A stretch of 64,000 nt of DNA from Fidelibacterota bacterium (lineage in GTDB: Bacteria > Fidelibacterota > Marinisomatia > Marinisomatales > TCS55). The translations under genes and the position numbers were made by a program. Below the pieces are notes generated by a model. It did not search any database and was not told the DNA's origin. It saw only the letters and a list, made by a program, of their open reading frames with translations. The DNA lies in the NCBI GenBank assembly GCA_014239435.1, contig JAAZYX010000033.1, positions 88,871 to 152,870 of the forward strand, written 5' to 3'. This document shows positions 15,886-23,444 of the stretch, in pieces (position 1 is the stretch's first letter; every line of letters begins with the position of its first letter).

Positions 15886-16842
15886 TTACTCTCGAAAAAA
15901 TTCTAAAAGGTGCCGGTTCACATCGTCCGGTTTTTCGTGCTGAATCCAGTGTGTGGCTTCTTCAAAAAAGATCAGCCTTCCTTCGCTGCAAAGCTCAATG
16001 CTGGGCTGGGCCATTTCTGAGCCTAGTGCCGTGTCCAGTTTGCCCCACAGCATCAGCGTTGGTACTGTGACAATTGCTTTTTTCTTCGCCTTTCTGAGAC
16101 TTCGAAATGCTGAGCGATACCAATGAATCATGGATTTCATTGCACCGTTCCGGCCCCAAGCCTTTTTGTATTTTTCTTTTTCGGCATCCGTAAGAACGTA
16201 CTTTCCCGAAATAGATTTAACCGCCGTTTCAAAATCATCACCGCTCATGAATTTTTCCGGTATCCACGGCAGCTGAAAGAAATAGATATACCAGCTGCGC
16301 TTAATCTGTGTCCAGTTGTTTTTTAGATTTTCGCCCATAACAGTTGGATGCGGTACATTGAGAATTCCCAGCTTTTTGATTCTGTCTTCATGCTGAATCG
16401 CCGTCCACCACGCCACCGCAGCACCCCAGTCATGCCCAACCAATATAACATTTTCTTTTTCGAAATGATCTACAAGGCCAACAATATCCCAACTGAGATG
16501 GGTGATATCATAATCGCGTACGCGCTTGGGTTTGTCGCTGAGATTGTACCCGCGCTGATCCGGGACAACCACGCGGTAGCCCTGATCTGCAAAGAAATCT
16601 ATCTGCTTGCGCCAACCGTACCAAAACTCCGGGAAGCCGTGCAGAAAAATGACCATTTCGCCGTCCTCCGGCCCGGCCAATACAACGTGCAGTCGAATCC
16701 CATTTGTTTCAATAAACTGATGCTCGTATGCATCTTCGAACACTTCCCATTCTTGCGCCACGTCTATTTTAGCGCATCCGGGTATGGACAAAAGTGCGAG
16801 CATCGAAAAAAGAGTGAATGAATGTTTAATAGCATTTTTCAA
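15886..16842 (-). CDS. Alpha/beta-fold hydrolase, epoxide hydrolase-like lipoprotein
   Basis: A 318-residue protein with a signal sequence and lipobox ending LLSIPGC (Cys about 23), so it is probably lipid-anchored in the envelope. The body is an epoxide-hydrolase-type alpha/beta hydrolase: oxyanion motif HGFPE, nucleophile Asp in GHDWGA, a cap-domain WYIYFFQ with the tyrosine, and catalytic His in ATHWIQHE. The start is a TTG that overlaps the stop of the DUF167 gene (ATTGA), giving coupled translation; the next ATG would remove the basic n-region of the signal. Natural substrate unknown. Confidence 0.85.
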   Translation of the reverse strand: MKNAIKHSFTLFSMLALLSIPGCAKIDVAQEWEVFEDAYEHQFIETNGIRLHVVLAGPEDGEMVIFLHGFPEFWYGWRKQIDFFADQGYRVVVPDQRGYNLSDKPKRVRDYDITHLSWDIVGLVDHFEKENVILVGHDWGAAVAWWTAIQHEDRIKKLGILNVPHPTVMGENLKNNWTQIKRSWYIYFFQLPWIPEKFMSGDDFETAVKSISGKYVLTDAEKEKYKKAWGRNGAMKSMIHWYRSAFRSLRKAKKKAIVTVPTLMLWGKLDTALGSEMAQPSIELCSEGRLIFFEEATHWIQHEKPDDVNRHLLEFFRE

Positions 16843-17072
16843 TCTGTATGAATCCTTATCCGCTTCTGCCTGCTGGCCAGTCCAGACACAATCTCAATCC
16901 TGCTCTTGGATATGGACCAATACTCCGAAAGCGCCTTTTTTACAGCAGCATTCGCTTTGCCCTTTTCGGGTGCGGACGTAACGTACACTTTGAGTGTTCC
17001 GTTTTCCTCCGCCACGGCGGTTCGCGAGGATCGGGGAATGACGTTTATTTCAATCAGTTTGTCGGTGGCCAT
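16839..17072 (-). CDS. DUF167/YggU family protein
   Basis: A 77-residue protein of the widespread YggU/DUF167 family, recognised by INVIPRSSRTAV at the start and VYVTSAPEKGKANAAVKKALSEY in the middle. Structures exist, but the cellular role is not established. Normal length. Its stop overlaps the TTG start of the hydrolase gene downstream. Confidence 0.88.
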   Translation of the reverse strand: MATDKLIEINVIPRSSRTAVAEENGTLKVYVTSAPEKGKANAAVKKALSEYWSISKSRIEIVSGLASRQKRIRIHTD

Positions 17073-17084
17073 TTCAGGGAATAT

Positions 17085-17123
17085 ACACAGAAGTGTCTTC
17101 TTCGTGCCTTGGTGTTTGAAAAA
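17085..17123. repeat. Interspersed repeat copy (TTCGTGCCTTGGTGTTT type)
   Basis: Upstream of the DUF167 gene, the sequence ACACAGAAGTGTCTTC is followed by TTCGTGCCTTGGTGTTTGAAA. The second half closely matches 18763-18783 (TTAGTGCCTTGGTGTTAAA). Non-coding and between genes. Confidence 0.5.
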
Positions 17124-17223
17124 AGAGGGGGCGATGAGAATCCCCGCCTGCCCTCTCTGCCAACCGGCGGATCGGGAGCGAGCAGGGAACCCACTTTCCC
17201 TTATACTATGTGTTATTTCTAAG

Positions 17224-17295
17224 AGCGGGCGATGAGAATCGAACTCACGTCACGAGCTTGGGAAGCTCGGGTAATAACCATTATACGACGCCCGC
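17224..17295 (-). tRNA. tRNA-Gly (anticodon CCC)
   Basis: A 72-base cloverleaf on the minus strand: acceptor stem GCGGGCG/CGCCCGC, anticodon stem CGAGC/GCTCG with loop TTCCCAA, T-arm GAGTTCGATTCTC. Anticodon CCC reads GGG. The 3' CCA is not encoded. The sequence is very like other bacterial glycine tRNAs of this class. Confidence 0.95.
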
Positions 17296-17301
17296 AAAAG
17301 T

Positions 17302-17907
17302 TTATTTCATCTGTTTTATTAAAATATAATCGCCGGAAGTTTCCAATGTTACTGTGACCGGCGAACTGTTTCTGTTCCGCCAAAACCAGCCGTGGTATCC
17401 GTCAAATTCTGATACGATTTTTCCGCTGTCAGAATGTACCATTCTCCCTTTTTTGTATGTAACGGACTGCTGAGACCCTTTGGTTCCGTCCCCGTGTAAA
17501 TTAAAATTTAAACCTCCGTTATCGGTGACCCACTTATACCTTGCCGATGAACCTTCTGTCATTTCCAGCTTTATTTCAATTGCGGCGTCCGGTTCAAGAT
17601 AAAATTCTGTCACATCACGGTTTTCTTTACCTGCATCAGGATTAATCCCGGCTTCATCAGTTAGCGAAATTTTTACATAATCTTTTTGCTCTTCATGATG
17701 CGCTTCCCGTTCCAGACTGACCTTAATTTCTCCCATTTTCTTCAATCCTAAGAATGCGCCCGCGCCGGACGGGTCTTTTCCGTATTCCGCCGGCATAACA
17801 ACACACACCAGTAAAATCGCCGCAACCGCTAAAGCGATGATTGTGGATTTCATCAGCTGCGAAGCTGAAGGTAAATCGTGTTCTGACGGTTTCTGCGTTT
17901 GGGACAT
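17302..17907 (-). CDS. Conserved membrane-anchored protein next to HupE/UreJ-like gene
   Basis: A 201-residue protein with a short cytoplasmic N-terminus, one transmembrane anchor at about 20-40 and a periplasmic domain. The C-terminal half is the most distinctive: NFNLHGDG, then SEFDGYHGWFWRNR and a beta-strand-like TVTLETSGDY, reminiscent of an envelope beta-sandwich. An N-terminal His pair (REAHHEE) precedes it. It starts 8 bases after the HupE/UreJ-like gene, with AGAGGAAAG upstream, so the two probably act together in metal handling. No enzymatic motif is recognised. Confidence 0.65.
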   Translation of the reverse strand: MSQTQKPSEHDLPSASQLMKSTIIALAVAAILLVCVVMPAEYGKDPSGAGAFLGLKKMGEIKVSLEREAHHEEQKDYVKISLTDEAGINPDAGKENRDVTEFYLEPDAAIEIKLEMTEGSSARYKWVTDNGGLNFNLHGDGTKGSQQSVTYKKGRMVHSDSGKIVSEFDGYHGWFWRNRNSSPVTVTLETSGDYILIKQMK

Positions 17908-17915
17908 TCTTTCCT

Positions 17916-18584
17916 CTAAATTGAATTGAAATATCCGTAAAGCTGCTGACCGGTCAGGATGAATCCCAAAATCATCAGCACAATGTTGGTAGAAGCGGCA
18001 TAGCTGAAAAAACTGGGTCTTTTCCTCCAGTAACTCATTGCAATAAGAATAGCTGATAAAGCCAACAGCTGACCTATTTCGACGCCGACGTTAAAGGCGA
18101 CTAAATTGGTAAACAGGCCGTTAGCGTCCAGTTCAAATTCAATAATTTTCGCGGCTAAACCAAATCCGTGGAATAAACCAAATACAAATGTAGAGATCTT
18201 TGTATTCGGCTGCAGTCCGAACCATTTTTGAAAGGCATCCAAATTATCCAATGCTTTGTACACAACGGATAAGCCAATGATCGCATCTATGATATATGCA
18301 TTTATATGGATATCCGCGAATACCCCCAGCAGCAATGTTGAGGAATGTCCCACGGCAAAGAGGCTGACATAAATACCGATATCCTTTAACCGGTACAGAA
18401 AAAATATGACGCCGACCAGAAAAAGCAAATGATCGTATCCGGTGACCATATGTTTTGCTCCCAAGTACATAAACGGAACAAAATTCACTCCGCTGATTTC
18501 CTGGATATATCCCTGGTCTCCCGTTGTTACGCCGTGGGCTAACAGGATGAACGGGATCATTATTAAAACAAAAAAGCGATTCAT
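17916..18584 (-). CDS. HupE/UreJ-family membrane protein
   Basis: A 222-residue polytopic membrane protein with the HupE/UreJ_2 signatures: GAKHMVTGYDHLLFLVGV (about 43-60), VGHSSTLLLG and GLFHGFGLA. The conserved His/Asp residues inside helices are thought to bind Ni2+ or Co2+ in this family, which acts as a secondary metal permease or an assembly helper. No hydrogenase or urease genes are nearby, but the neighbouring nrdJ encodes a cobalamin-dependent enzyme, so cobalt supply is a possible (unproven) link. The stop is TAG. Confidence 0.8.
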   Translation of the reverse strand: MNRFFVLIMIPFILLAHGVTTGDQGYIQEISGVNFVPFMYLGAKHMVTGYDHLLFLVGVIFFLYRLKDIGIYVSLFAVGHSSTLLLGVFADIHINAYIIDAIIGLSVVYKALDNLDAFQKWFGLQPNTKISTFVFGLFHGFGLAAKIIEFELDANGLFTNLVAFNVGVEIGQLLALSAILIAMSYWRKRPSFFSYAASTNIVLMILGFILTGQQLYGYFNSI

Positions 18585-18653
18585 AACATCAGTTATGTTA
18601 CTGAAAAAAATTTAGTTAAACAATTCTGCAGAACTCTGCCGATCATTGATTTA

Positions 18654-18790
18654 AACACGGAGACACGAAGTACACTAAGACTATTACACTGTCACCCTGA
18701 GCTTGACGAATGGGTGGCAAGGGTATAAACACAAAGACACAAAGACTGCTTAATGTAATGGTGACTTAGTGCCTTGGTGTTAAAAAAAAA
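18654..18790. repeat. Cluster of interspersed imperfect palindromic repeats
   Basis: Two related units lie here: ACACGGAGACACGAAG at the left and AACACAAAGACACAAAG (18728-18744). The second is followed in inverted orientation by CTTAGTGCCTTGGTGTT (18765-18781), which matches its reverse complement at 14 of 17 positions. The same motif family appears near 3980, 12768 and 17085, always between genes. Confidence 0.55.
18689..18720. repeat. REP-like palindrome (CACCCTGAGCTTGACGAATGGGTG type)
   Basis: CTGTCACCCTGAGCTTGACG followed by AATGGGTGGCA forms a stem (CACCC/GGGTG) and matches a REP-like intergenic palindrome type seen in many unrelated bacterial genomes. It is embedded in the repeat cluster upstream of nrdJ. 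Confidence 0.5.
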
Positions 18791-18828
18791 TCATGCAATT
18801 TGAACCAAAGTCAAATCCGCCAATTCCC

Positions 18829-18848
18829 TGTGGATAAAATGTGGATAA
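18829..18848 (-). promoter_or_regulatory. Two tandem consensus DnaA boxes
   Basis: TGTGGATAA occurs at 18829-18837 and again at 18840-18848, each the exact complement of the DnaA box TTATCCACA. Their starts are 11 bases apart, so they face the same side of the helix. They lie about 55-75 bases upstream of the nrdJ promoter. DnaA control of ribonucleotide reductase is known from E. coli nrdAB; here it is inferred. Confidence 0.6.
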
Positions 18849-18901
18849 CTTTGCATTCGCGCACTTTTTCTCTCTAAAATTTAAAATATTTACTTTTCTA
18901 C

Positions 18902-18931
18902 TTGACCTCGTTTTAAGGGAGCAATATATTG
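18902..18931 (+). promoter_or_regulatory. nrdJ promoter with NrdR-box-like palindrome
   Basis: TTGACC (18902-18907), a 17-base spacer and TATATT (18925-18930) form a good sigma-70-type promoter. The palindrome CAATATATTG (18922-18931) overlaps the -10 and fits the NrdR box core CWATATATWG. NrdR normally binds two boxes; I could not find a convincing second one at the usual spacing. Confidence 0.5.
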
Positions 18932-19030
18932 GCTCTGCCAACCAAGACACTTTTTCTTATTTTCACGCATTGCCGGCCTATTGGCGGTTTTTTAAAACAG
19001 TTAGTACCACATACCCAATTAGGATATTAT

Positions 19031-20737
19031 ATGGCTGAAGCGATGGAGTTTCCTTTTGCAGACTCGGATGGGCAAAAGGAACAAATCAAATCTCTTGTAG
19101 AGGAAAAAGTCCGCGAAATCGAGCGTTCCGAAAACGGTAAATCTTCCGTTCCCGAAGCGTACACGATTGAAAACTACTATACAGACGACGCTCTCGGCGC
19201 CGATGTTTTAAAGAACAAATACCTCGCTCCCTGGGAGAAGCATCCGTACGAATTGTGGCAACGCCAGGCCAAGGCACTTGCCGGCGTCGAAAAAACCAAA
19301 CGGCTTCAATCTGAGTGGGAAGAAAATTTCATGTCCATTTTAGAGGACTTCCGTTTTACACCCGGCGGCAGGATTATGCACGGCGCCGGACGCGAAGATA
19401 TTACCACCACGCTCAACAACTGCTATGTGGTTGCCATCAAAAATGACGACCTCAAATCCATCTACCGTGCTGTGGAAGAAGAAGCAATGACCTACAAATA
19501 CGGCGGCGGCTGCGGGCACGATCTTTCGGTTTTGCGCCCATCCGGTGATGATATCCACGGCACCGGCGGGCAATCCTGCGGGCCAACCGGCTTCATGAAT
19601 CTTTACAGCGAAAATACCAATACCATCGCCCAGCACGGACGGCGCGGCGCCAATATGCAGACGCTTCGTGTCGATCATCCTGACATTCAGAAATTTATCG
19701 AAATCAAATCCGGCGATGTAGATATGGTGAAATATTCCAACATTTCTGTCCTGCTCACCCACGAATTCATGAAAGCGGTGGAAAGCGATTCCGACTTCAA
19801 TCTCACCTACGAAGGCGACGTGTACAAAACCGTCAAAGCACGTGCCTTGTGGAATACCATTATCCAGCACGCGCACGCAAGCGCCGAGCCGGGACTGATC
19901 TTCTGGGACACGATGAAAGAATACCACAACGCAGAATACTGCAGTCCGCTGGTATCCACCAATCCCTGCGCAGAACAGCCCTTACCCGATGGCGGATGCT
20001 GCAATCTCGGTTCCATAAACCTTGAGCGCTTCGTGGATGACAGCGGCAATTTCATGATTGATGAATTCAAGGAATGTGTGCAGTACTCCACCCGATTTTT
20101 GGATAACGTTATTGATTACAATTTGGACCGCCATGCGCTGAAATCTCAGCAGGCCAATGCTAAAAATGACCGGCGTATCGGTCTCGGCATTCTTGGGCTT
20201 GGCGATATGCTCGTGAAGATGGGCACCAAGTACGACAGCGATGACGCGCTCGAAACCATAGATCAGGTAATGACCATGTTCCGGAATGTGTCCTACGAAA
20301 CCAGCACAGACCTTGCCCGTGAAAAAGGCGGCTACCCGAATTTTGACTGGGAGGGATACGGCAAAAGTAAATTTGTGAAAAATCTTCCGAAACGCCTGCG
20401 GGATAAAATCCGCGAAAACGGCATCCGAAATTCTACGGTTCTCACCGTCCCGCCAACGGGCAGCGGTGCCATCGTAGCGCGTGTTACCTCCGGCATTGAA
20501 CCTATTTTTGCCACGTCTTACATGCGGCGCGTAAAGAAAAATGACGGTGGGTACGGAAAAACATTTGATGAATACAAAGTGTATCATCCAATTATAAAAA
20601 AGCTGTTTGGCTCCGATGATAATTTGCCGGACTATGTTGTCACATCGCACGACATTGATCCGTATTTCCGCGTCAAACTTCAGGGCGTTATTCAGAAGTA
20701 CATTGATTCTTCCATTTCATCAACGGTGAATCTTTAG
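19031..20737 (+). CDS. nrdJ: Class II (B12-dependent) ribonucleotide reductase, catalytic part, ending at an in-frame TAG
   Basis: The start is ATG 19031 with AGGA 7 bases upstream; an earlier in-frame start at 18929 overlaps the promoter. The 568 residues carry the NrdJ catalytic core: first redox cysteine in LNNCYVV (Cys131), KYGGGCG near 156-162, active-site NPCAE (311-315, Cys313 and Glu315), and PPTGSGAIVARVTSG near 474-488. The enzyme reduces ribonucleotides to deoxyribonucleotides with adenosylcobalamin. The frame ends in SSTVNL-TAG, where family members continue into the remainder of the barrel. The same frame continues to 21460. It is the only plus-strand gene in the window. Confidence 0.9.
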   Translation: MAEAMEFPFADSDGQKEQIKSLVEEKVREIERSENGKSSVPEAYTIENYYTDDALGADVLKNKYLAPWEKHPYELWQRQAKALAGVEKTKRLQSEWEENFMSILEDFRFTPGGRIMHGAGREDITTTLNNCYVVAIKNDDLKSIYRAVEEEAMTYKYGGGCGHDLSVLRPSGDDIHGTGGQSCGPTGFMNLYSENTNTIAQHGRRGANMQTLRVDHPDIQKFIEIKSGDVDMVKYSNISVLLTHEFMKAVESDSDFNLTYEGDVYKTVKARALWNTIIQHAHASAEPGLIFWDTMKEYHNAEYCSPLVSTNPCAEQPLPDGGCCNLGSINLERFVDDSGNFMIDEFKECVQYSTRFLDNVIDYNLDRHALKSQQANAKNDRRIGLGILGLGDMLVKMGTKYDSDDALETIDQVMTMFRNVSYETSTDLAREKGGYPNFDWEGYGKSKFVKNLPKRLRDKIRENGIRNSTVLTVPPTGSGAIVARVTSGIEPIFATSYMRRVKKNDGGYGKTFDEYKVYHPIIKKLFGSDDNLPDYVVTSHDIDPYFRVKLQGVIQKYIDSSISSTVNL

Positions 20738-21460
20738 AACGATATTGATCTGGAAACCGTCGGCGATATTTACATGACGGCCTACAAAGAAGGACTCAAA
20801 GGCATTACGGTGTACCGCGAGGGCAGCCGCGAAGGCATTTTGATTACCGAAAAGAAAGACGAAAAAGAAGCAGAAAGACCTTCAGCAAATGGAGAGATGG
20901 AAAAAGCGGCTGTTGTGGAAGAAACCAGAGGATCGAAGGCGCCGAGAAATCGGCCCGGAACTACCCGAGGACAAACACGCCGAATCCGCACCGGTGAAGG
21001 ATCGCTGTACATTACCATCAATGAAGATGAGAACGGCCTATGCGAAATATTTACCACCATCGGAAAAGCCGGCGGAAATGCCGCGGCTCAGTCCGAAGCC
21101 ATCAGCCGGCTGATTTCCCTCGCATTGCGATCCGGAATTGATCCGCACGCCATCGTAAAACAGCTAAAAGGCATCAGCGGTCCCAATCCCGCATGGGAAG
21201 ATGGACGCCTTGTCTTATCGACTCCGGATGCAATCGGCAAAGCGCTGGACGATTACCTGAAGGACATCCATACGGGGGACGGCGAGGAAGAACATCCGAG
21301 CGCCCAATTCACCATGGTATCTGAAGCAGAAACGAGCGGAATGCCGGTAACCGATTACACCTTTAAAAATATTTCAGTCTGCCCAGACTGCGGCAGTTCC
21401 GTCAACCACGAAGGCGGCTGCGTTACCTGTCCAGGGTGCGGGTTTTCAAAATGTGAATAA
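20738..21460 (+). CDS. Class II ribonucleotide reductase, C-terminal part (NrdJb-like)
   Basis: Directly after the TAG the same frame stays open for 240 codons. The first 12 (NDIDLETVGDIY) still look like NrdJ sequence; the first ATG is at 20774 (MTAYKEG, 228 residues if started there) and has no clear ribosome site. The part contains the barrel end GLKGITVYREGSREG, a charged linker, a TSCPD-type domain (about GSLYITINEDENGLCEIFTTIGKAGG) and a zinc-ribbon-like redox tail with CPDCG and CPGCG. It could be made by readthrough, re-initiation or as a split subunit, as in the NrdJa/NrdJb pair of Pseudomonas. Confidence 0.8.
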   Translation, partial: NDIDLETVGDIYMTAYKEGLKGITVYREGSREGILITEKKDEKEAERPSANGEMEKAAVVEETRGSKAPRNRPGTTRGQTRRIRTGEGSLYITINEDENGLCEIFTTIGKAGGNAAAQSEAISRLISLALRSGIDPHAIVKQLKGISGPNPAWEDGRLVLSTPDAIGKALDDYLKDIHTGDGEEEHPSAQFTMVSEAETSGMPVTDYTFKNISVCPDCGSSVNHEGGCVTCPGCGFSKCE

Positions 21461-21477
21461 ACGAATCATGCATTAAA

Positions 21478-21514
21478 AAGAAAAAGCCCTTCACGCAAAT
21501 GGAGGGCTTTTTTG
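21478..21514. terminator. Bidirectional Rho-independent terminator between nrdJ and frr
   Basis: AAAAGCCCTTC pairs with GGAGGGCTTTT around a 9-base loop, with T-tracts on both strands. It serves nrdJ on the plus strand and the ribosomal/frr operon on the minus strand. Confidence 0.88.
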
Positions 21515-21539
21515 TTACAAACCTGTTTTGAGTAAAAAA

Positions 21540-22097
21540 TTAGAATTCCATTAATTCTTTTTCTTTGTGATCCTGAAGCTCGTTAAGCGATTTAATATGA
21601 TTATCCGTCATATCTTGCAGATCCTGTTCACCACGCCGGATTTCATCTTCTGAAATATGCTCTTCCTTCCCAAATACTTTGGCATGATGAATGGCATCCC
21701 GGCGGACATTCCGAACCGCAACACGACCTTCTTCCACTTGATGGTGCACCATCTTAATCAAATCTTTCCGCCGTTCCTCCGATAAAGCCGGAACCGGCAA
21801 CAAAATAGCCGTTCCGTTATTGTTGGGTGTGAGGCCGATCTTACTATCCATAATTGCTTTTTCAATTTCGGGGATTAAATGCTTTTCAAACGGCTGAATC
21901 GTAATCAGCCTAGCCTCCGAAACGGTAATATTGGAAACCTGATTGAGCGGTGTTTTCGTTCCATAATAATCTACCGTCACAGAATTCAGCACCTCCGGAT
22001 TTGCCCGGCCGGTTCTGATTTTCACCAGTTCCATCCGAGTATGCTCCACAGCTTGGTCCATACGGTGTTTCGCGTCGCTTTGAATGTCTGTCAGCAT
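21540..22097 (-). CDS. frr: Ribosome recycling factor
   Basis: A 185-residue protein from ATG 22097, starting 4 bases after the pyrH stop; a longer in-frame start at 22142 would run into pyrH. RRF signatures are RTGRANPEVLNSVTVDYYG, PLNQVSNITV and LTPNNNGTAILLPVPALSEERRKDL. It splits post-termination ribosomes together with EF-G. Normal length. It is the last gene of the rplM-rpsI-rpsB-tsf-pyrH-frr unit. Confidence 0.97.
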   Translation of the reverse strand: MLTDIQSDAKHRMDQAVEHTRMELVKIRTGRANPEVLNSVTVDYYGTKTPLNQVSNITVSEARLITIQPFEKHLIPEIEKAIMDSKIGLTPNNNGTAILLPVPALSEERRKDLIKMVHHQVEEGRVAVRNVRRDAIHHAKVFGKEEHISEDEIRRGEQDLQDMTDNHIKSLNELQDHKEKELMEF

Positions 22098-22101
22098 AAT
22101 A

Positions 22102-22818
22102 TTAATTCTGTACCAATGTTCCGATATTTTCGCCGAGCACAATACGCTTTAAGTCTCCGGATGTGTTGATATTAAACACACGCAGCGGCAATTCATTCTC
22201 TTTGCAAAGGGTAATAGCCGTCAAATCCATAACGCGGAGTTCCTGCGTCAGCACTTCCTTGAATGTGATCGTGTTAAATTTCACTGCATCCGAATATACT
22301 TCCGGATCTTTGTCAAACACACCATCAACTTTGGTCCCTTTTAGGACAACGTCCGCTTTGAGTTCGGTCGCTCGCAACACCGCCGCGGTATCGGTGGTAA
22401 AATATGGATTTCCGGTTCCGCCGGCGACAATAACGACCCGCCCTTTTTCCAAATGTCTGAGCGCTCTGCGGCGAATATACGGCTCGGCAATTTGGGATAC
22501 GTTAATGGCAGACAGCGTCCGTGTTTCACATTTCATATGTTCCAACGCATCTTGGACGCTGATTGCATTCATGATGGTTGCCAGCATTCCAAGATAATCT
22601 CCGGTAACCCGTTCCATTCCCTTTCCAGCGGCTTTTGCACCGCGGAATAAATTTCCGGCGCCGATGATGAGCCCGACATCAACACCCAAATCACGGATGG
22701 ATTTAACTTCTTCTGCAAGCGCATGCGCCCGCTCAGGATCTATCCCGAAGCCTTTTTTACCGGCCAGGACTTCTCCGCTGAGTTTGAGTAAAACCCGTTT
22801 AAAAACGGGATGGGACAT
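22102..22818 (-). CDS. pyrH: UMP kinase
   Basis: A 238-residue amino-acid-kinase-fold protein starting with KRVLLKLSGEVLAG, followed by GLIIGAGNLFRG, NAISVQDALEH, and VVIVAGGTGNPYFTTDTAAVLRA (nucleotide-binding). It phosphorylates UMP to UDP, the first step after UMP synthesis, and is typically GTP-activated and UTP-inhibited. It sits between tsf and frr, a very common order. Complete. Confidence 0.97.
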   Translation of the reverse strand: MSHPVFKRVLLKLSGEVLAGKKGFGIDPERAHALAEEVKSIRDLGVDVGLIIGAGNLFRGAKAAGKGMERVTGDYLGMLATIMNAISVQDALEHMKCETRTLSAINVSQIAEPYIRRRALRHLEKGRVVIVAGGTGNPYFTTDTAAVLRATELKADVVLKGTKVDGVFDKDPEVYSDAVKFNTITFKEVLTQELRVMDLTAITLCKENELPLRVFNINTSGDLKRIVLGENIGTLVQN

Positions 22819-22826
22819 GGTAGGAA

Positions 22827-23444
22827 TTAGGAGAGCTGCCCGTTAACGCTTATCTCGCCGATAGCATAACGGGTGAAACGGCTGACCTGGATATTTTCAC
22901 CGAGAGACGTAACCGCTTCTGTGATAAGATCGCCAACTTTTTTGTCGGAATCTTTAATAAATTGCTGGTTCAGGAGGCAGACTTCCTGAAAATATTTATC
23001 GAGGCGTCCTTCCACAATTTTGTCTATAACGGCGTCCGGCTTGCCGGAAGCTTTAGCCTGATCTTCATAGATTTCACGTTCTTTGGAAATGTCAGCTTCA
23101 GACAAATCTTCCTGTTTTACAGCAGCCGGATTGGTGGCGGCCACCTGCATGGCGATATTGTGAGCCAATTCCTGAAACCCGGGCGTCTTGGCGACAAAAT
23201 CTGTTTCGCAGCTGATCTCCAAAAGAACACCGAGCCGTCCGCCGTGGTGAATGTAGGAATACACAATTCCTTCCTTTGCGGCGCGCACGCCTTTTTTCGC
23301 AGCTTTGGCGATTCCGGATTTCCGTAAAAAGTCTATGGCTTTATCCATGTTGCCGTCGTTTTCTGACAGTGCTTTTTTACAATCCATCATACCGGCGCCT
23401 GTTTTATCGCGTAATTCTTTGACTAATGCTGCATCAATACTCAT
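22827..23444 (-). CDS. tsf: Translation elongation factor Ts
   Basis: 205 residues with the UBA-like N-terminus (VKELRDKTGAGMMDCKKALSE), the KAAKKG linker and the dimerisation region SYIHHGGRLGVLLEISCETDFVAKT, which contains the conserved core. It is the nucleotide exchange factor for EF-Tu. The protein is short, like the compact single-domain EF-Ts of many non-proteobacteria. Its start overlaps the rpsB stop (ATGA), so it is coupled. Confidence 0.96.
   Translation of the reverse strand: MSIDAALVKELRDKTGAGMMDCKKALSENDGNMDKAIDFLRKSGIAKAAKKGVRAAKEGIVYSYIHHGGRLGVLLEISCETDFVAKTPGFQELAHNIAMQVAATNPAAVKQEDLSEADISKEREIYEDQAKASGKPDAVIDKIVEGRLDKYFQEVCLLNQQFIKDSDKKVGDLITEAVTSLGENIQVSRFTRYAIGEISVNGQLS

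Larger units (their letters stand above)
18585..19030. other. Intergenic regulatory and repeat region upstream of nrdJ
   Basis: This 446-base region separates divergent transcription units: hupE-like leftward and nrdJ rightward. From left to right it holds interspersed repeats with a REP-like palindrome, two DnaA boxes and a promoter with an NrdR-like palindrome, all listed separately. A 5' leader of roughly 94 bases follows. I looked for a cobalamin riboswitch B12 box and did not find one. Confidence 0.6.

Noticed and set aside
18585-19030. Cobalamin riboswitch upstream of the B12-dependent reductase
   Set aside because: No B12-box-like sequence or suitable long leader structure was seen; the leader after the predicted promoter is only about 94 bases.
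19340-20650. Two long antisense frames (195 and 222 codons) opposite nrdJ
   Set aside because: They are shadows of the strongly conserved nrdJ coding strand, with no ribosome site and no domain pattern.
20735-20737. General reassignment of UAG to an amino acid in this organism
   Set aside because: TAG is the terminal stop of the MerT-like gene (1632), the hupE-like gene (17916), miaA (28182) and hpt (62178), each at the family's normal length.
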